From Rhodospirillales bacterium (lineage in GTDB: Bacteria > Pseudomonadota > Alphaproteobacteria > Rhodospirillales > Defluviicoccaceae): 64,000 nucleotides of DNA. Shown one piece after another: positions 48,334 through 57,025 of the stretch. Position 1 is the stretch's first letter; each line of letters opens with the position of its first letter. A model generated the notes under the pieces. The model ran no database searches, had not been told where the DNA came from, and saw only the letters and a list, made by a program, of their open reading frames with translations. Where the stretch lies: contig JADJRE010000002.1 of assembly GCA_016712375.1 (NCBI GenBank), positions 391,001 through 455,000 on the forward strand, in the 5' to 3' direction. The translations under genes were made by a program, and so were the position numbers.

Positions 48334-48996
48334 TCACAGACCCTGCATTTTGGCCGCAAGATCCATGTCGAGCGGCTCGAAGCGGTCGTTCTCGGGAACG
48401 AAGACGTACATGTTCCCTTCGTTCAGGTCGAACCGCCAGCCGTGGATGCGCAGGCGTTCGTCCTGAACCCGCTCGCTGATCCATGGGAACGACAGCAGGT
48501 TTGCAAGCGAAGTCTTGATGGCTTCCTGCTCCAGGATGCGCAACTGCTTCTCCAGCGGTTGATGACGCGCCACCACCAGCGTTCGCCGCCGCGCTTCATC
48601 GCTGATCTGCATCCAGTTGTGGATGAAGGCATGTTCCCGAGCGATCACCGGATCGGCGGTAAGCAGTGCCTTGATGCCGCCGCAACCGGAATGGCCCAGC
48701 ACGATAATGTGCTCCACCTCCAGCGAGATGACGGCAAACTCCAGGGCGGCACTGGTGCCGTGGGCGCCATGATCGATCGTGCAAGGTGGCACCAGATTGG
48801 CCACGTTGCGCACCATGAACAGCTCCCCGGAATCTGCGTTGGTGAGAATCGCCGGATCGACGCGTGAATCCGAGCACGCCACCATCATGATCTTCGGCCG
48901 CTGCCGTACCGCGAGATCGCTGAAGAATTGCCGCTTCGGCATGAAGGTGCCGCGCTGGAACTCCAGAAAGCCATTTGTAAGCTTGCGAAGCGGCAT
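48334..48996 (-). CDS. Beta-class carbonic anhydrase
   Basis: Interconverts CO2 and bicarbonate with zinc. The ligand set is complete: C41 and D43 in ACSDSRVDP, with R45, and H102 and C105 in LGHSGCGGIKAL. The preceding RNVANLVPP is also typical. At 220 residues it fits the bacterial type. ATG 48996 is used; no signal peptide, so cytoplasmic. Confidence 0.93.
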   Translation of the reverse strand: MPLRKLTNGFLEFQRGTFMPKRQFFSDLAVRQRPKIMMVACSDSRVDPAILTNADSGELFMVRNVANLVPPCTIDHGAHGTSAALEFAVISLEVEHIIVLGHSGCGGIKALLTADPVIAREHAFIHNWMQISDEARRRTLVVARHQPLEKQLRILEQEAIKTSLANLLSFPWISERVQDERLRIHGWRFDLNEGNMYVFVPENDRFEPLDMDLAAKMQGL

Positions 48997-49147
48997 CGCC
49001 CGGCCTCTCGTTAGAAGCGCTGATCGGCGTCAGCGTCGGTCCCTGTTAGCACGTGCACTCAGGATGAGCAACCAACGGGGACCTGTTTCAAAAGCTTGCT
49101 ATTTTGCAACTTTGATGATAAATTCTTTTACTTATAACTACCGAAGA

Positions 49148-49573
49148 ATGGTAGAAGGATTGGCGGAGATGAACCGGGTCACCATCGTCGTCGACGTGCT
49201 CAATGCCGATCCGCGGCATGGCGGGCTGTTTGCAACAGCGCCGGAGCGTGCGGAGGGGCCGGCTGCCGAGGATCGGCGGAGTGGCCGGGAGCGTCGCGAT
49301 CCAGTGCCGCATCTCGTGGCGGCGACGCTCCCCGGAGAGGCGCGGCAGTATTGCTTCCGGTCGTTCGGCGACCGCCGCGTCAAGCATAAGGGGCGGATGC
49401 CGGCAGCCTCCGCTGCTTGCAACATTGCTCAACCGCCCACCGACGAACCGCCACCGTTCGCCGCTAGTGGCTATGCCTCGTCCACGTCGTGGGAGCGCGA
49501 GGAGATTCTGGTTCGCATCGACGAAGGCGGCGGCGACGGCTCGTCCCTTCGCTGGCTGCACATTCGAACCTGA
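49148..49573 (+). CDS. Hypothetical protein
   Basis: A 141-residue frame without a family I recognise. The first 20 residues include MNRVTIVVDVLNADP (a second ATG lies at 49169). Two RR-rich motifs, DRRSGRERRD and FGDRRVKHKG, resemble the RRSGxDRR pattern found in various small proteobacterial proteins. The acidic C-terminus ends in SSLRWLHIRT. The upstream 60 bp are AT-rich and promoter-like. It runs toward the type I secretion genes, 74 bp before them, so a link is possible. A frame on the other strand is also open, so coding status is uncertain. Confidence 0.4.
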   Translation: MVEGLAEMNRVTIVVDVLNADPRHGGLFATAPERAEGPAAEDRRSGRERRDPVPHLVAATLPGEARQYCFRSFGDRRVKHKGRMPAASAACNIAQPPTDEPPPFAASGYASSTSWEREEILVRIDEGGGDGSSLRWLHIRT

Positions 49574-49646
49574 CAGAGAGAAACGTCGCTTTCCTACCGC
49601 ATATGAGATATTTTGCACCCGAATAGGTGGTTAGTTCGGGTTAACG

Positions 49647-51395
49647 ATGAACATTGCGGCGCGTGCCTTGCTCCGCCCTCTGCTGCGACCGCTGTGGCCG
49701 ACGTTTCATGAAGTGATCGTGCTGTCGACCTTCGTGAATCTCCTGGCGTTGGCGGTGCCGATCTTCGTCATGCAGGTCTACGACCGAGTGGTTTTCCATG
49801 CCGGCTTGGCGACGCTGCAAGGTTTGGTGATCGGCGTGGCCGTCATCCTCGCCTTCGACTGGGTGCTGCGACAGGCGCGCGCCCGGATCCTGCAGAGCGT
49901 CGCTCTGCGCCTCGATGTCGCCGTCGGCCGCCGGTTGTTCGAGAAGCTGCTGGCGTTGCCGCTGGCGACGCTGGAGGGCCGATCGGCAGCGCACTGGCAC
50001 GCCCTGTTCCGCGATGTGGACGTCGTCCGCAACACGCTGTCCGGTGGTCCGGCGCTGATGTTCTGCGACGTGCCGTTCGCCGCCTTCTTCTTGATTTTGA
50101 CATTTGTAATCGCGCCGCCCATCGGATGGGTGCTGCTGTCGGCGCTGCCGCTGTTCGCTCTGCTTGCCTGGCGCTCGGCTTCGGTGATGATTTCTGCCAG
50201 TCACGCCGAACGTGACAGCGGCCTTGCCCGCGATCACCTGATTGCCGAGCTGATCGCCGGCCGCACCACCGTCAAGGCGCTCGCTTTAGACAGTTCGATC
50301 CGGCCGCTCTGGGAGGCGCGCCACGCCGAGTGCATCGAACGCGCGGTGTCACGCGGCGCGCGGGCGGACGGCTACGGAAACTTCGCGACGACGATGACCA
50401 TGGCCACCACGGTGGCGATGACCGCCGTCGGCGCGCATGCCATCATCGAACAGCAGATGAGCATCGGCGCGCTGATCGCCGCCAGCATGCTCAGCGGTCG
50501 CGTGTTCGCTGTGCTCAACCAGCTGGTCGGCAGCTGGCTCATTTACGCCGCTTTCGTCCAATCGCTGTCCCGGCTCGCGGAGCTATTCGCGAGTCCGGAG
50601 GAACGATCGAGCAGCGCCCTCAGGTTGCAGCGGCCTGCCGGCGTAATCACGCTCGAAGAGGTGCGGTTCGGCTATGCCGAGGGTCAACGGCCGGTGCTCG
50701 AGGGCGTGTCGCTGACGTTCGAGACCGGCGGCGTCATCGCGCTGATCGGGCCCAACGGCTCGGGCAAGAGCACGCTGCTGAAGCTGGCACAGGGGCTGTA
50801 CCCGCCGACCAGTGGCCGGGTGCTGCTCGACGGTGCTGACATCGCACAGTTCACCCGCGCCGAGCTGGCCGGCTGGATCGGCTATGTCCCGCAGGAGTGC
50901 GTCCTGTTCGCCGGCAGCATTCGCGACAACATTGGCCATCGCTGTCCGGAGTCGAGCGACGAGGCGATCGTCCGCGCCGCCGTGCTGGCGGGTGTTCACG
51001 GCGTCATCGTCGATCTGCCGGACGGCTATGCCACCGACGTTGGCGAGGCCGGTCGGCGGCTCTCGGCCGGACAGCGGCAGCGTATCGCCATCGCCCGCGC
51101 CTTACTCGGCGATCCCGCGGTGTTGCTGCTCGACGAGCCGACAACCAGCCTCGACGCCGAGGGCAGCCTCGACCTGCGTGCGACGCTGGCGAAACTCGCT
51201 GCCGGGCGGACCGTGGTCGTTGCCACGCACAGCCCGCAGCTGTTGCCGATCTGCCGGACGATCATTGAGCTGGGGCGTGGCCGGGTCGCCTATGATCTGC
51301 CGGCGGAAGAGGCGCTGCCGCTCATATTCGGTCTCGGGCGGCCCTCTCCCAAGGCCGCGCCGGCACCTGTGGGATCGACCGGAGCAGCGGCATGA
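49647..51395 (+). CDS. Type I secretion ABC transporter (HlyB/PrtD-like)
   Basis: An ABC half-transporter with a membrane domain (about residues 20-300, five or six helices) and nucleotide-binding domain: Walker A GPNGSGKST at 368-376, the signature LSAGQRQRIAIARALL from about 472, Walker B AVLLLDEPT and the His switch THSPQ. No C39 peptidase domain is at the N-terminus, so it is of the PrtD-like class. It is co-translated with the membrane-fusion gene (4-bp overlap). No RTX-type substrate or outer-membrane channel gene is nearby. Confidence 0.85.
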   Translation: MNIAARALLRPLLRPLWPTFHEVIVLSTFVNLLALAVPIFVMQVYDRVVFHAGLATLQGLVIGVAVILAFDWVLRQARARILQSVALRLDVAVGRRLFEKLLALPLATLEGRSAAHWHALFRDVDVVRNTLSGGPALMFCDVPFAAFFLILTFVIAPPIGWVLLSALPLFALLAWRSASVMISASHAERDSGLARDHLIAELIAGRTTVKALALDSSIRPLWEARHAECIERAVSRGARADGYGNFATTMTMATTVAMTAVGAHAIIEQQMSIGALIAASMLSGRVFAVLNQLVGSWLIYAAFVQSLSRLAELFASPEERSSSALRLQRPAGVITLEEVRFGYAEGQRPVLEGVSLTFETGGVIALIGPNGSGKSTLLKLAQGLYPPTSGRVLLDGADIAQFTRAELAGWIGYVPQECVLFAGSIRDNIGHRCPESSDEAIVRAAVLAGVHGVIVDLPDGYATDVGEAGRRLSAGQRQRIAIARALLGDPAVLLLDEPTTSLDAEGSLDLRATLAKLAAGRTVVVATHSPQLLPICRTIIELGRGRVAYDLPAEEALPLIFGLGRPSPKAAPAPVGSTGAAA

Positions 51396-52678
51396 GCCGG
51401 CTGGACGCGCTGCTGATCGAGCACCCGCTGCCGACGTGGCGCATTGCCGCCTGGCCGATCGTCGCGCTGCTCAGCGGCCTGCTCGTCTGGGCGAACCTCG
51501 CCACCCTCGAGCAATTTTCGGTTGCGATGGGAGAGGTGGTACCGCAGGGCAAAGTGAAGGTCATCCAGCACCTGGAAGGCGGCATTATCGAGCGCATTTT
51601 CGTCGCCGAGGGTGCGCGGGTGCGCGCCGGCGATCCGCTGCTTCGCCTCGACCTCGCGACGTCGGGCGTCAACCGCAAGGAACTGCTGGCGCGGCAGGAC
51701 AACGCGCTGCTGCATCGTGCCCGGGTGCGCGCGCAGAGCGAAGGCACGCCGCTGGCGTTGCCGGCGGACGCCGCCGCCCGCCAGCCGAACGTCGCCGAGG
51801 CGGAACGACAGGCGTACGCGGCGCGCGTCCGCGAGCTGGAGTCGAACACCAACATGCTGCGTGAACAGACCCGGCAGCGGGAGCTGGAAGTGCAGGAGCT
51901 GGAGGCGAAGCGCAAGGCGGCGGCGAGTAACCTGGGACTCGCCCGCGAGCGGCTGAAGATGTCGGCGTCGCTTCTCGAAGAGGGGCTGACCGCGCGGATG
52001 GAACACCTCCGCCTGCAGTCCGAGGTGGAGAGCCTGGAGGGCGAACTGCAGGCGCTGGGTCCGGCGCTGCCGCGTGCCCGCGCTGCCGTGGCCGAGGCGG
52101 GCCAGCGGCTGCGCGAAACAGAGGATCGCTTTCGCCGCGAGTCGCGGGACGAGATGGGCGAAACTGAACAGACGATCGCCCGGGTGCAGGAATTGCTGGC
52201 GCAAGCGACCGATCAGGGCGTCCGCGCCGAGATCAAGAGCCCGATCGACGGCGTCGTCAAGAAGCTGCGCACCAACACCATCGGCGGCGTGGTGACGCCG
52301 GGCGAGGCGATCATGGAGATCGTGCCCAGTGGCGACAAGCTGGTGGTGACGGCAAGACTGAATCCCACCGATCGCGGCTACGTCAACGTCGGCCAGCCGG
52401 CGCTGGTGAAGATCTCCACTTACGATTTCGTCCGCTACGGCGGGCTTGCCGGCACCGTCACCCAGGTGGCGCCGGATGCGTCCACCGACGCCAAGACGGG
52501 CACCCCCTACTTCGAGGTGATCGTCGAGACCGACAAGGCGTGGCTCGGAGCCGAGACCGGCAGCCTGCCGATCATGCCCGGCATGCAGGCCACGGTCGAT
52601 ATCCAGACCGGCTCGCGCTCGGTGATGGACTACCTGCTGAAGCCGGTGCTGAAGCTGCGCGACGAAGCCTTCCGCTAG
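51392..52678 (+). CDS. Type I secretion membrane fusion protein (HlyD family)
   Basis: The periplasmic adaptor that links the ABC transporter to an outer-membrane channel. A membrane helix lies at about 17-38; the first half of the biotinyl-lipoyl domain reads GKVKVIQHLEGGIIERIFVA, a long coiled-coil hairpin (about 120-280) follows, the second lipoyl half is ATDQGVRAEIKSPIDGVVKK, and the beta barrel and C-terminal part close the 428 residues. Family membership is clear; the substrate is not known. Confidence 0.88.
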   Translation: MSRLDALLIEHPLPTWRIAAWPIVALLSGLLVWANLATLEQFSVAMGEVVPQGKVKVIQHLEGGIIERIFVAEGARVRAGDPLLRLDLATSGVNRKELLARQDNALLHRARVRAQSEGTPLALPADAAARQPNVAEAERQAYAARVRELESNTNMLREQTRQRELEVQELEAKRKAAASNLGLARERLKMSASLLEEGLTARMEHLRLQSEVESLEGELQALGPALPRARAAVAEAGQRLRETEDRFRRESRDEMGETEQTIARVQELLAQATDQGVRAEIKSPIDGVVKKLRTNTIGGVVTPGEAIMEIVPSGDKLVVTARLNPTDRGYVNVGQPALVKISTYDFVRYGGLAGTVTQVAPDASTDAKTGTPYFEVIVETDKAWLGAETGSLPIMPGMQATVDIQTGSRSVMDYLLKPVLKLRDEAFR

Positions 52679-52728
52679 CGGTGAGCAGGCCGCCGCTCAT
52701 CGAATAGCGCGTCCGTCAATAACCGGGC

Positions 52729-53970
52729 TCAGCGCGTCCACCAGGTGGCGAGGAACAGCACGCCGCCGACCAGGCCGCCGACCAGCGTGCCGTTGATCCG
52801 CACGTATTGCAGGTCCCGGCCCACCGCCGCTTCCAGCCGGTCGGCGAGCGTGCTCGTCTCCCAGCCACGCATGACATCGGCGAAGAAGCCGCCGATGCTG
52901 CCGCGCCACGGACGCACCAGCCCGCGCACCACCCAGATCAGCCGGCGCTCCAGCCGTTTGCGCAGGCCCTCGTCCGCTGCCAGCTTGCCGGCGAAGCGCT
53001 GCGCCGCGTCGGCGATCACCCGGCGGATCTGCGAGTCGCGGTCGGCGACATCCTCCAGCACCAGCCGGCGCAGTTCCTCGGCGGCGCGATCGAGCGCTTC
53101 CGCGAGCTGCTCGGAGCCCAGCATGTCGCGCTTGATCGCCTCGATCCGCCGCTGGTAGCGCGGCGAGCCGCGGAAGTCTTCGATCAGCCGGGCGACCAGA
53201 GCATCGAAGCCTTGCCGCGCGGCGGAGTCGGCGGGCGCCATCTCCGCCAGCAGTGCCGTCGCCTGATGCACCGCCAGCTTGCCGAGGCCGCGGTCGATCG
53301 CTTTCGGCACCCACCAGGCGGTGCGGTCCTCGACCATCTGCTCCAGCCGGCTGGGGTTTTCCTCAATCCAGTCGCGCGCCCGGCCGAGCATGCCGTCGAA
53401 CAATTCTTGGTGGCGGCCGCTGTCGTACATCGCCTGCAGGCCGATGGCGAACAGGCTGGCGAGATCGACGCTGGAGATGCCGCGCACAGCGGCGCGCCGG
53501 ACGAAGCCGTTCAGTTCCTGGTCCGGTACCGAGGCAACGATTGCCGCCAGCGCCTGCGCCGACCGATCGGCCAGCAGTGTGGCATTTTCCGGCGCCGCCA
53601 GCCAGCGGGCGAACATCCCGGTGAGGTCGGCGTGACGCAGCCGCGCGGCGACGGTGGATGGTTCCAGGAAGTGCTTCTCGACGAAGCGCGCCAGGCCACG
53701 GGCAATCCGCTCCTGGTTGTTGGGGATGACGCCGGTGTGCGGGATCGGCAGGCCGAGTGGCCGTCGGAACAGCGCGGTGACGGCGAACCAGTCGGCGACG
53801 CCTCCGGCCACTCCCGCCTCGGCAACGTGGCGGGCGAGCAGCGTCCAGAAGTCCGGCTGCGGATCGAAGAAGGTGGCGCCGAACAAGGCCAGCGCCATCA
53901 CCAGCAACCCGGTAGCGATCAGCCGCTGCCGCGATCCCTCGCGCTCGTCGGTATCGATGGATTGTGCCAA
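52729..53970 (-). CDS. DUF445 family membrane protein
   Basis: A conserved membrane protein of unknown function. An N-terminal helix (about 15-33) is followed by the DUF445 signature with GGVADWFAVTALFRRPLGLP and IPHTGVIPNNQERIARGLA, a long helical middle region, and a C-terminal membrane helix (GTLVGGLVGGVLFLATWW). 413 residues. It faces away from the secretion pair's direction and is probably independent. Confidence 0.85.
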   Translation of the reverse strand: MAQSIDTDEREGSRQRLIATGLLVMALALFGATFFDPQPDFWTLLARHVAEAGVAGGVADWFAVTALFRRPLGLPIPHTGVIPNNQERIARGLARFVEKHFLEPSTVAARLRHADLTGMFARWLAAPENATLLADRSAQALAAIVASVPDQELNGFVRRAAVRGISSVDLASLFAIGLQAMYDSGRHQELFDGMLGRARDWIEENPSRLEQMVEDRTAWWVPKAIDRGLGKLAVHQATALLAEMAPADSAARQGFDALVARLIEDFRGSPRYQRRIEAIKRDMLGSEQLAEALDRAAEELRRLVLEDVADRDSQIRRVIADAAQRFAGKLAADEGLRKRLERRLIWVVRGLVRPWRGSIGGFFADVMRGWETSTLADRLEAAVGRDLQYVRINGTLVGGLVGGVLFLATWWTR

Positions 53971-54342
53971 GCAGCTTCTCCGTTGCGGCCACGGGCCGGC
54001 CGCCAGAGTGTAGAACGCCGTTGCCGCCGCGCAAACGGCGGCCGATCAGCGATGGCCCGCGTCGGCGCAACCGGCCCATGCACGGACAACGAATCGCCAT
54101 GGCTGCGGGATCGACTAGGATATCGGCATCGCGAACGGGCGTTTGACGTCCATGACGCGGAACGCCGGCAGTTCCCGGACGTTCCCGGCAGTCGTGCAAG
54201 CATGCCCCGGTGGCGGAGAGGCGACAGAAGGCAGTTAGATCATTTGCGCCCAGGTAAGGATAAAAATCCTATTCAACTGGCGTTATGTTCCTGTATCGTA
54301 TCTGTTCGACTGGCGTCGGTGTCGCAACGCAAGGAGAAGGCG
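53971..54342. other. Non-coding region upstream of DUF445
   Basis: About 370 bp without a credible gene. A stretch near 54205 resembles the start of a tRNA-Leu by eye but has no complete cloverleaf. The right end holds the Shine-Dalgarno of the 41-residue frame. Confidence 0.4.
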
Positions 54343-54468
54343 ATGGGCTTTGATGAACTAGCATGGGTGCGTGACGTGATCGACCGCTGGTTGAGCGCCA
54401 ACGCCTCGACACTGGCCCTCGCCGCCGCGCTGCTGTTCGCGATCGGCAGCCTGCTCGTGGGCAACTGA
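54343..54468 (+). CDS. Small membrane protein (41 residues)
   Basis: MGFDELAWVRDVIDRWLSAN is an amphipathic start, and ASTLALAAALLFAIGSLLVG forms one membrane helix. A strong Shine-Dalgarno AAGGAG sits at 54331-54336, seven bases before the ATG, which is the main support for translation. No family recognised. It stands alone at the left edge of the accessory islet. Confidence 0.5.
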   Translation: MGFDELAWVRDVIDRWLSANASTLALAAALLFAIGSLLVGN

Positions 54469-54557
54469 TACGAGCGAATCGTCAGCGCAGGGGAGGGTGA
54501 ACTCGCGGGGCGGCGGGGCATTTTGACGACAGAATTTTGACGACTAATTCGCACCCT

Positions 54558-54667
54558 CTGGCGCGGCATATATGGCTTTCTGGCGCGGCATATATGGCTT
54601 TCTGGCGCGGCATATATGGCTTTCTGGCGCGGCATATATGGCTTTCTGGCGCGGCATATATGGCTTT
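54558..54667. repeat. Five tandem copies of a 22-bp unit
   Basis: Five identical direct repeats begin at 54558, 54580, 54602, 54624 and 54646, with no spacers. Each unit starts CTGGCGCGG, has the 8-bp palindrome CATATATG in the middle and ends GGCTTT. The 22-bp period is close to two helical turns, so the palindromes lie on one face of the DNA. The period is not a multiple of three, so the open frames that run through it are not conserved coding. A 14-bp direct repeat (ATTTTGACGAC at 54520 and 54534) lies just before it. Confidence 0.95.
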
Positions 54668-54856
54668 TCAAAGGGTTACCCGATTTTTCTGGCATTTTTC
54701 GGGTTCCGATCGGTCTCTGACGGATCCGAATCGCACTGTTGCTGGACGAAGCGCTGCCGTTCGTCGAGCCGAACGGTGCCATCCATCCCCCCTCACAAGG
54801 TGCAGAACGTTTAGAACATGCCTCCGGCCAAGGGAGACCAGCGGTCCTAACCGCCT

Positions 54857-55573
54857 TTATGAAAACGCGCGCTCGAGCAGGCTCCTCAGTCGGCCATCCG
54901 CCTCGAACCGAGAGATCGCCAGGTCCAGCAAGTCGACCAGCTTGCGATTTCCCTTTGTGACGGCGATGCCGAAAGGCTTCGGGTCGAAATGGTCCCCGAT
55001 GTCCAGGATCTCGAACAGCTCGGGACGGGCGCAGTGCTTCCGCATCAGCAACAAGTTGATGTTGTCGTTGGAAGCGGCATCAGCCGTCCCGTCCGCCACC
55101 GCCTCCAGCCCCTGCGATTCCAGCGGCGTGACAATGAGGGTGGCTTCGAGAGCGCCTTGGGTCAGCCGCGCCTGCAACCTTCGCAGCGAGATCGATCCCG
55201 CCGGCACCGCTATCCGCTTTCCCTGAAGGTCCTCGTACGTTTTGATGGCGCTGCCGGCGCGGACCAGGATCGCCTCCCGGGCCTCGTAATAGGGAATCGA
55301 GAAATCCACCTGCTCGGCGCGATCCGGGGTGATCGTGAGCTGCGCAACGACCATGTCCGCTCTGCCTTGCTGCAGCGCTGCGATGCGCTGATCCGGCAGA
55401 ACCTGGACGAAGGCAATACGATCGGGGCTGCCGAGCAGTTCCCGGGCAATCGCTCGCGAGAGATCCGCTTCGAAGCCCGTGATCTCCCCTGTCCGCGGAT
55501 CCCGCCAGGCCATTCCGGCAATGTCGAACGAAACGCCGACCGTCAGGCAATCCTGCGATAAAAGACTATCCAT
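54857..55573 (-). CDS. Family 3 solute-binding domain protein without signal peptide
   Basis: Resembles periplasmic amino-acid-binding proteins: LTVGVSFDIAGMAWRDPRTG, the ITGFEADLSRAIARELLG segment, VLPDQRIAALQQGRADMVVA, a YYEAREAILVRAGSAIKTYE loop, and SISLRRLQARLTQGALEATL. I used ATG 55573; the frame is open to 55744. Neither start gives a signal peptide or lipobox. There are no ABC permease or ATPase genes beside it. It is either a cytoplasmic sensor, or a truncated or orphan gene. Confidence 0.7.
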   Translation of the reverse strand: MDSLLSQDCLTVGVSFDIAGMAWRDPRTGEITGFEADLSRAIARELLGSPDRIAFVQVLPDQRIAALQQGRADMVVAQLTITPDRAEQVDFSIPYYEAREAILVRAGSAIKTYEDLQGKRIAVPAGSISLRRLQARLTQGALEATLIVTPLESQGLEAVADGTADAASNDNINLLLMRKHCARPELFEILDIGDHFDPKPFGIAVTKGNRKLVDLLDLAISRFEADGRLRSLLERAFS

Positions 55574-55824
55574 GGCACTCCCGAGCCTGCGCAGTTCGCG
55601 GTCATCATAGCAGCCCGGGCGGGATTTGCGGATGTGAACCACAAGGGAACCGCGTACCAGATCGCCGCGGCGACGCGGTGGAACCGCAAGCACGACCCCC
55701 TCGCCTGCGCTTCCTCCAGGCGACGCTTGCTTCCTCAACCCCAAGCAAGGCGACGCGGACGCGGGATCCGATGAGGAAAACGGGTCGCGGGTCCGCTATG
55801 GATCGCGACCTTCCTGTCATCAGT

Positions 55825-55924
55825 CGTAGGGTGGCGCTGAGCGAAGCGAAGCCCACAAACACCGCGACGCCGAGGGGCATGGCGACAAATGTGTTGGACT
55901 TCGCTCTGCTCAGTCCACCCTACG
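55825..55924. repeat. Palindromic intergenic element (BIME-like), copy 2
   Basis: Perfect 10-bp inverted ends CGTAGGGTGG (55825-55834) and CCACCCTACG (55915-55924), with the next 18 or so bases of each end also largely complementary (CTGAGC...GAAGCGAAG against CTTCGCTCTGCTCAG). Same ends as the copy at 40623-40714. Confidence 0.75.
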
Positions 55925-56035
55925 CGGGCTGTGCCGCGCAAACAGGCCGGACACACGACTGCTATCGCACCAGATCAGAGTTTCTCGCTTCCAACCCTTG
56001 CATCCAGGGGGCCGTCCACAAACAGGCTACGCTTG

Positions 56036-56107
56036 CTGACATACCCCTCCCACTTGCCGATGACACCCCCCATTCGGCCGATCCGAGGTAGTCGCCGGTC
56101 GAGTCCA
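56036..56107. repeat. 72-bp direct repeat, upstream copy
   Basis: Matches 56329-56399 base for base except one C in a C-run (six here, five there). The copy corresponds to the 3' part of the TIR-like gene (read on the minus strand: the GDYLGSAEW and VIGKWEGYV codons) but lies outside it, 178 bp beyond its stop. It reads on into a different C-terminus, so it is a remnant of a paralog or a partial duplication. Confidence 0.9.
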
Positions 56108-56117
56108 GCTCGCGTGG

Positions 56118-56201
56118 GGCGGATTAGCGGAGCGTAATCCGCCGCATGTGGAATGTTCAATCGGTGATCCGGCGGATTACGAGCTTTGCTCTAATCCCGC
56201 C
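56118..56201. repeat. Pair of GGCGGATTA inverted repeats
   Basis: GGCGGATTA (56118-56126) pairs with TAATCCGCC (56135-56143), and a second unit GGCGGATTA (56171-56179) pairs with TAATCCCGCC (56192-56201). They form two stem-loops of the REP class commonly seen between proteobacterial genes. They lie between the two 72-bp copies. Confidence 0.7.
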
Positions 56202-56285
56202 CTATGACCTACGAAGTCCGCTCCCGTGCATCAGGCGGCACGGCGCTTCCGATTTGGCTGCAAGCGGACAAGCGGGGTGTCCCGC

Positions 56286-56832
56286 TCAGTATAACGTCGG
56301 CGGCATGCCCTTTCGCTCGACGACGGCCCTGACATACCCCTCCCACTTGCCGATGACACCCCCATTCGGCCGATCCGAGGTAGTCGCCGGTCGAGTCCAA
56401 GTCGAACTCCGGCATATAGAGCCCCGCGACACCGCGCTCGAGAATGCCGTCATCCATAACTCCCCGCTCTCGGAAAATCAGAATCGGAAGGCCGAGCTGG
56501 TAAGCCATCGCTGGCTCAATATGCGCCCAAGGCGTCGTGAGCCACTTCCCGTCGATCGGGGTTTCCTTGAGGTTCTCCACATCGGAGCGAAACTGGGCGG
56601 TTCCCTTCTCGACAAAGGTGCGGCGGAAGGCGACCGTGATCAGTCCGTTCGACTCCAGCATAAGCCGCCGGATTGCTTTGAGCGGGGCGTCCATGTCGTA
56701 GTCGGTGACACCCAGTGTGCGTGGCTGAAAGCCGCGCTGCTCAAGGTATTCTCGAACGCGTCCGATGAATTCCTTCTGTGCGGCGAAGCAGGGCTTCGGA
56801 TAGCTGAGGAAAATCGAAATTCCGGCTGGCAA
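56286..56832 (-). CDS. TIR-like domain protein (frame break near 56360)
   Basis: The N-terminus ISIFLSYPKPCFAAQKEF and the helix EYLEQRGFQPRTLG, then LKAIRRLMLESNGLITVAFR and IEPAMAYQLGLPILIFRERG give the strand-helix order of TIR-like or nucleoside-deoxyribosyltransferase-like folds. TIR proteins in bacteria often degrade NAD+ in antiphage defence. After GSAEW the frame is lost in a five-G run; the neighbouring frame gives VIGKWEGYVRAVVERKGMPP and a TGA at 56286-56288. The start is TTG 56832 and uncertain. The 3' part is the second copy of the 72-bp repeat. No partner gene is adjacent, except HicBA. Confidence 0.6.
56329..56399. repeat. 72-bp direct repeat, downstream copy (71 bp)
   Basis: Lies inside the 3' end of the TIR-like gene; differs from the copy at 56036-56107 by one C in the C-run. 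Confidence 0.9.
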
Positions 56833-57025
56833 TGGGAACCTGGTTTGGCAGTTTTCGAGCGAAATGCCCTTTATCGTACCGTCCCGCAGGCACCTTCTTC
56901 AACGCAGACTTCGTTTGAGACTGCCCGCGGGCTTGCGCCTCCCGCTACTATGTCCGGGACGCTTTCGCCAACAGCACTCTTGGCGTCCGCTTACGGCAAC
57001 CGGGGGCGGTCGCAAATGCGATACC

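Noticed and set aside
54205..54265. tRNA-Leu-like start before the 41-residue gene
   Set aside because: The first bases look similar, but no anticodon stem-loop or matching acceptor end could be completed.
54558..54667. CRISPR array
   Set aside because: Units are directly adjacent with no spacers, and no cas gene is in the window.
54537..55226. Long frame running through the 22-bp repeat array
   Set aside because: The 22-bp period shifts the frame at every unit, and the peptide downstream overlaps the solute-binding gene on the other strand. It is not a repeat protein.
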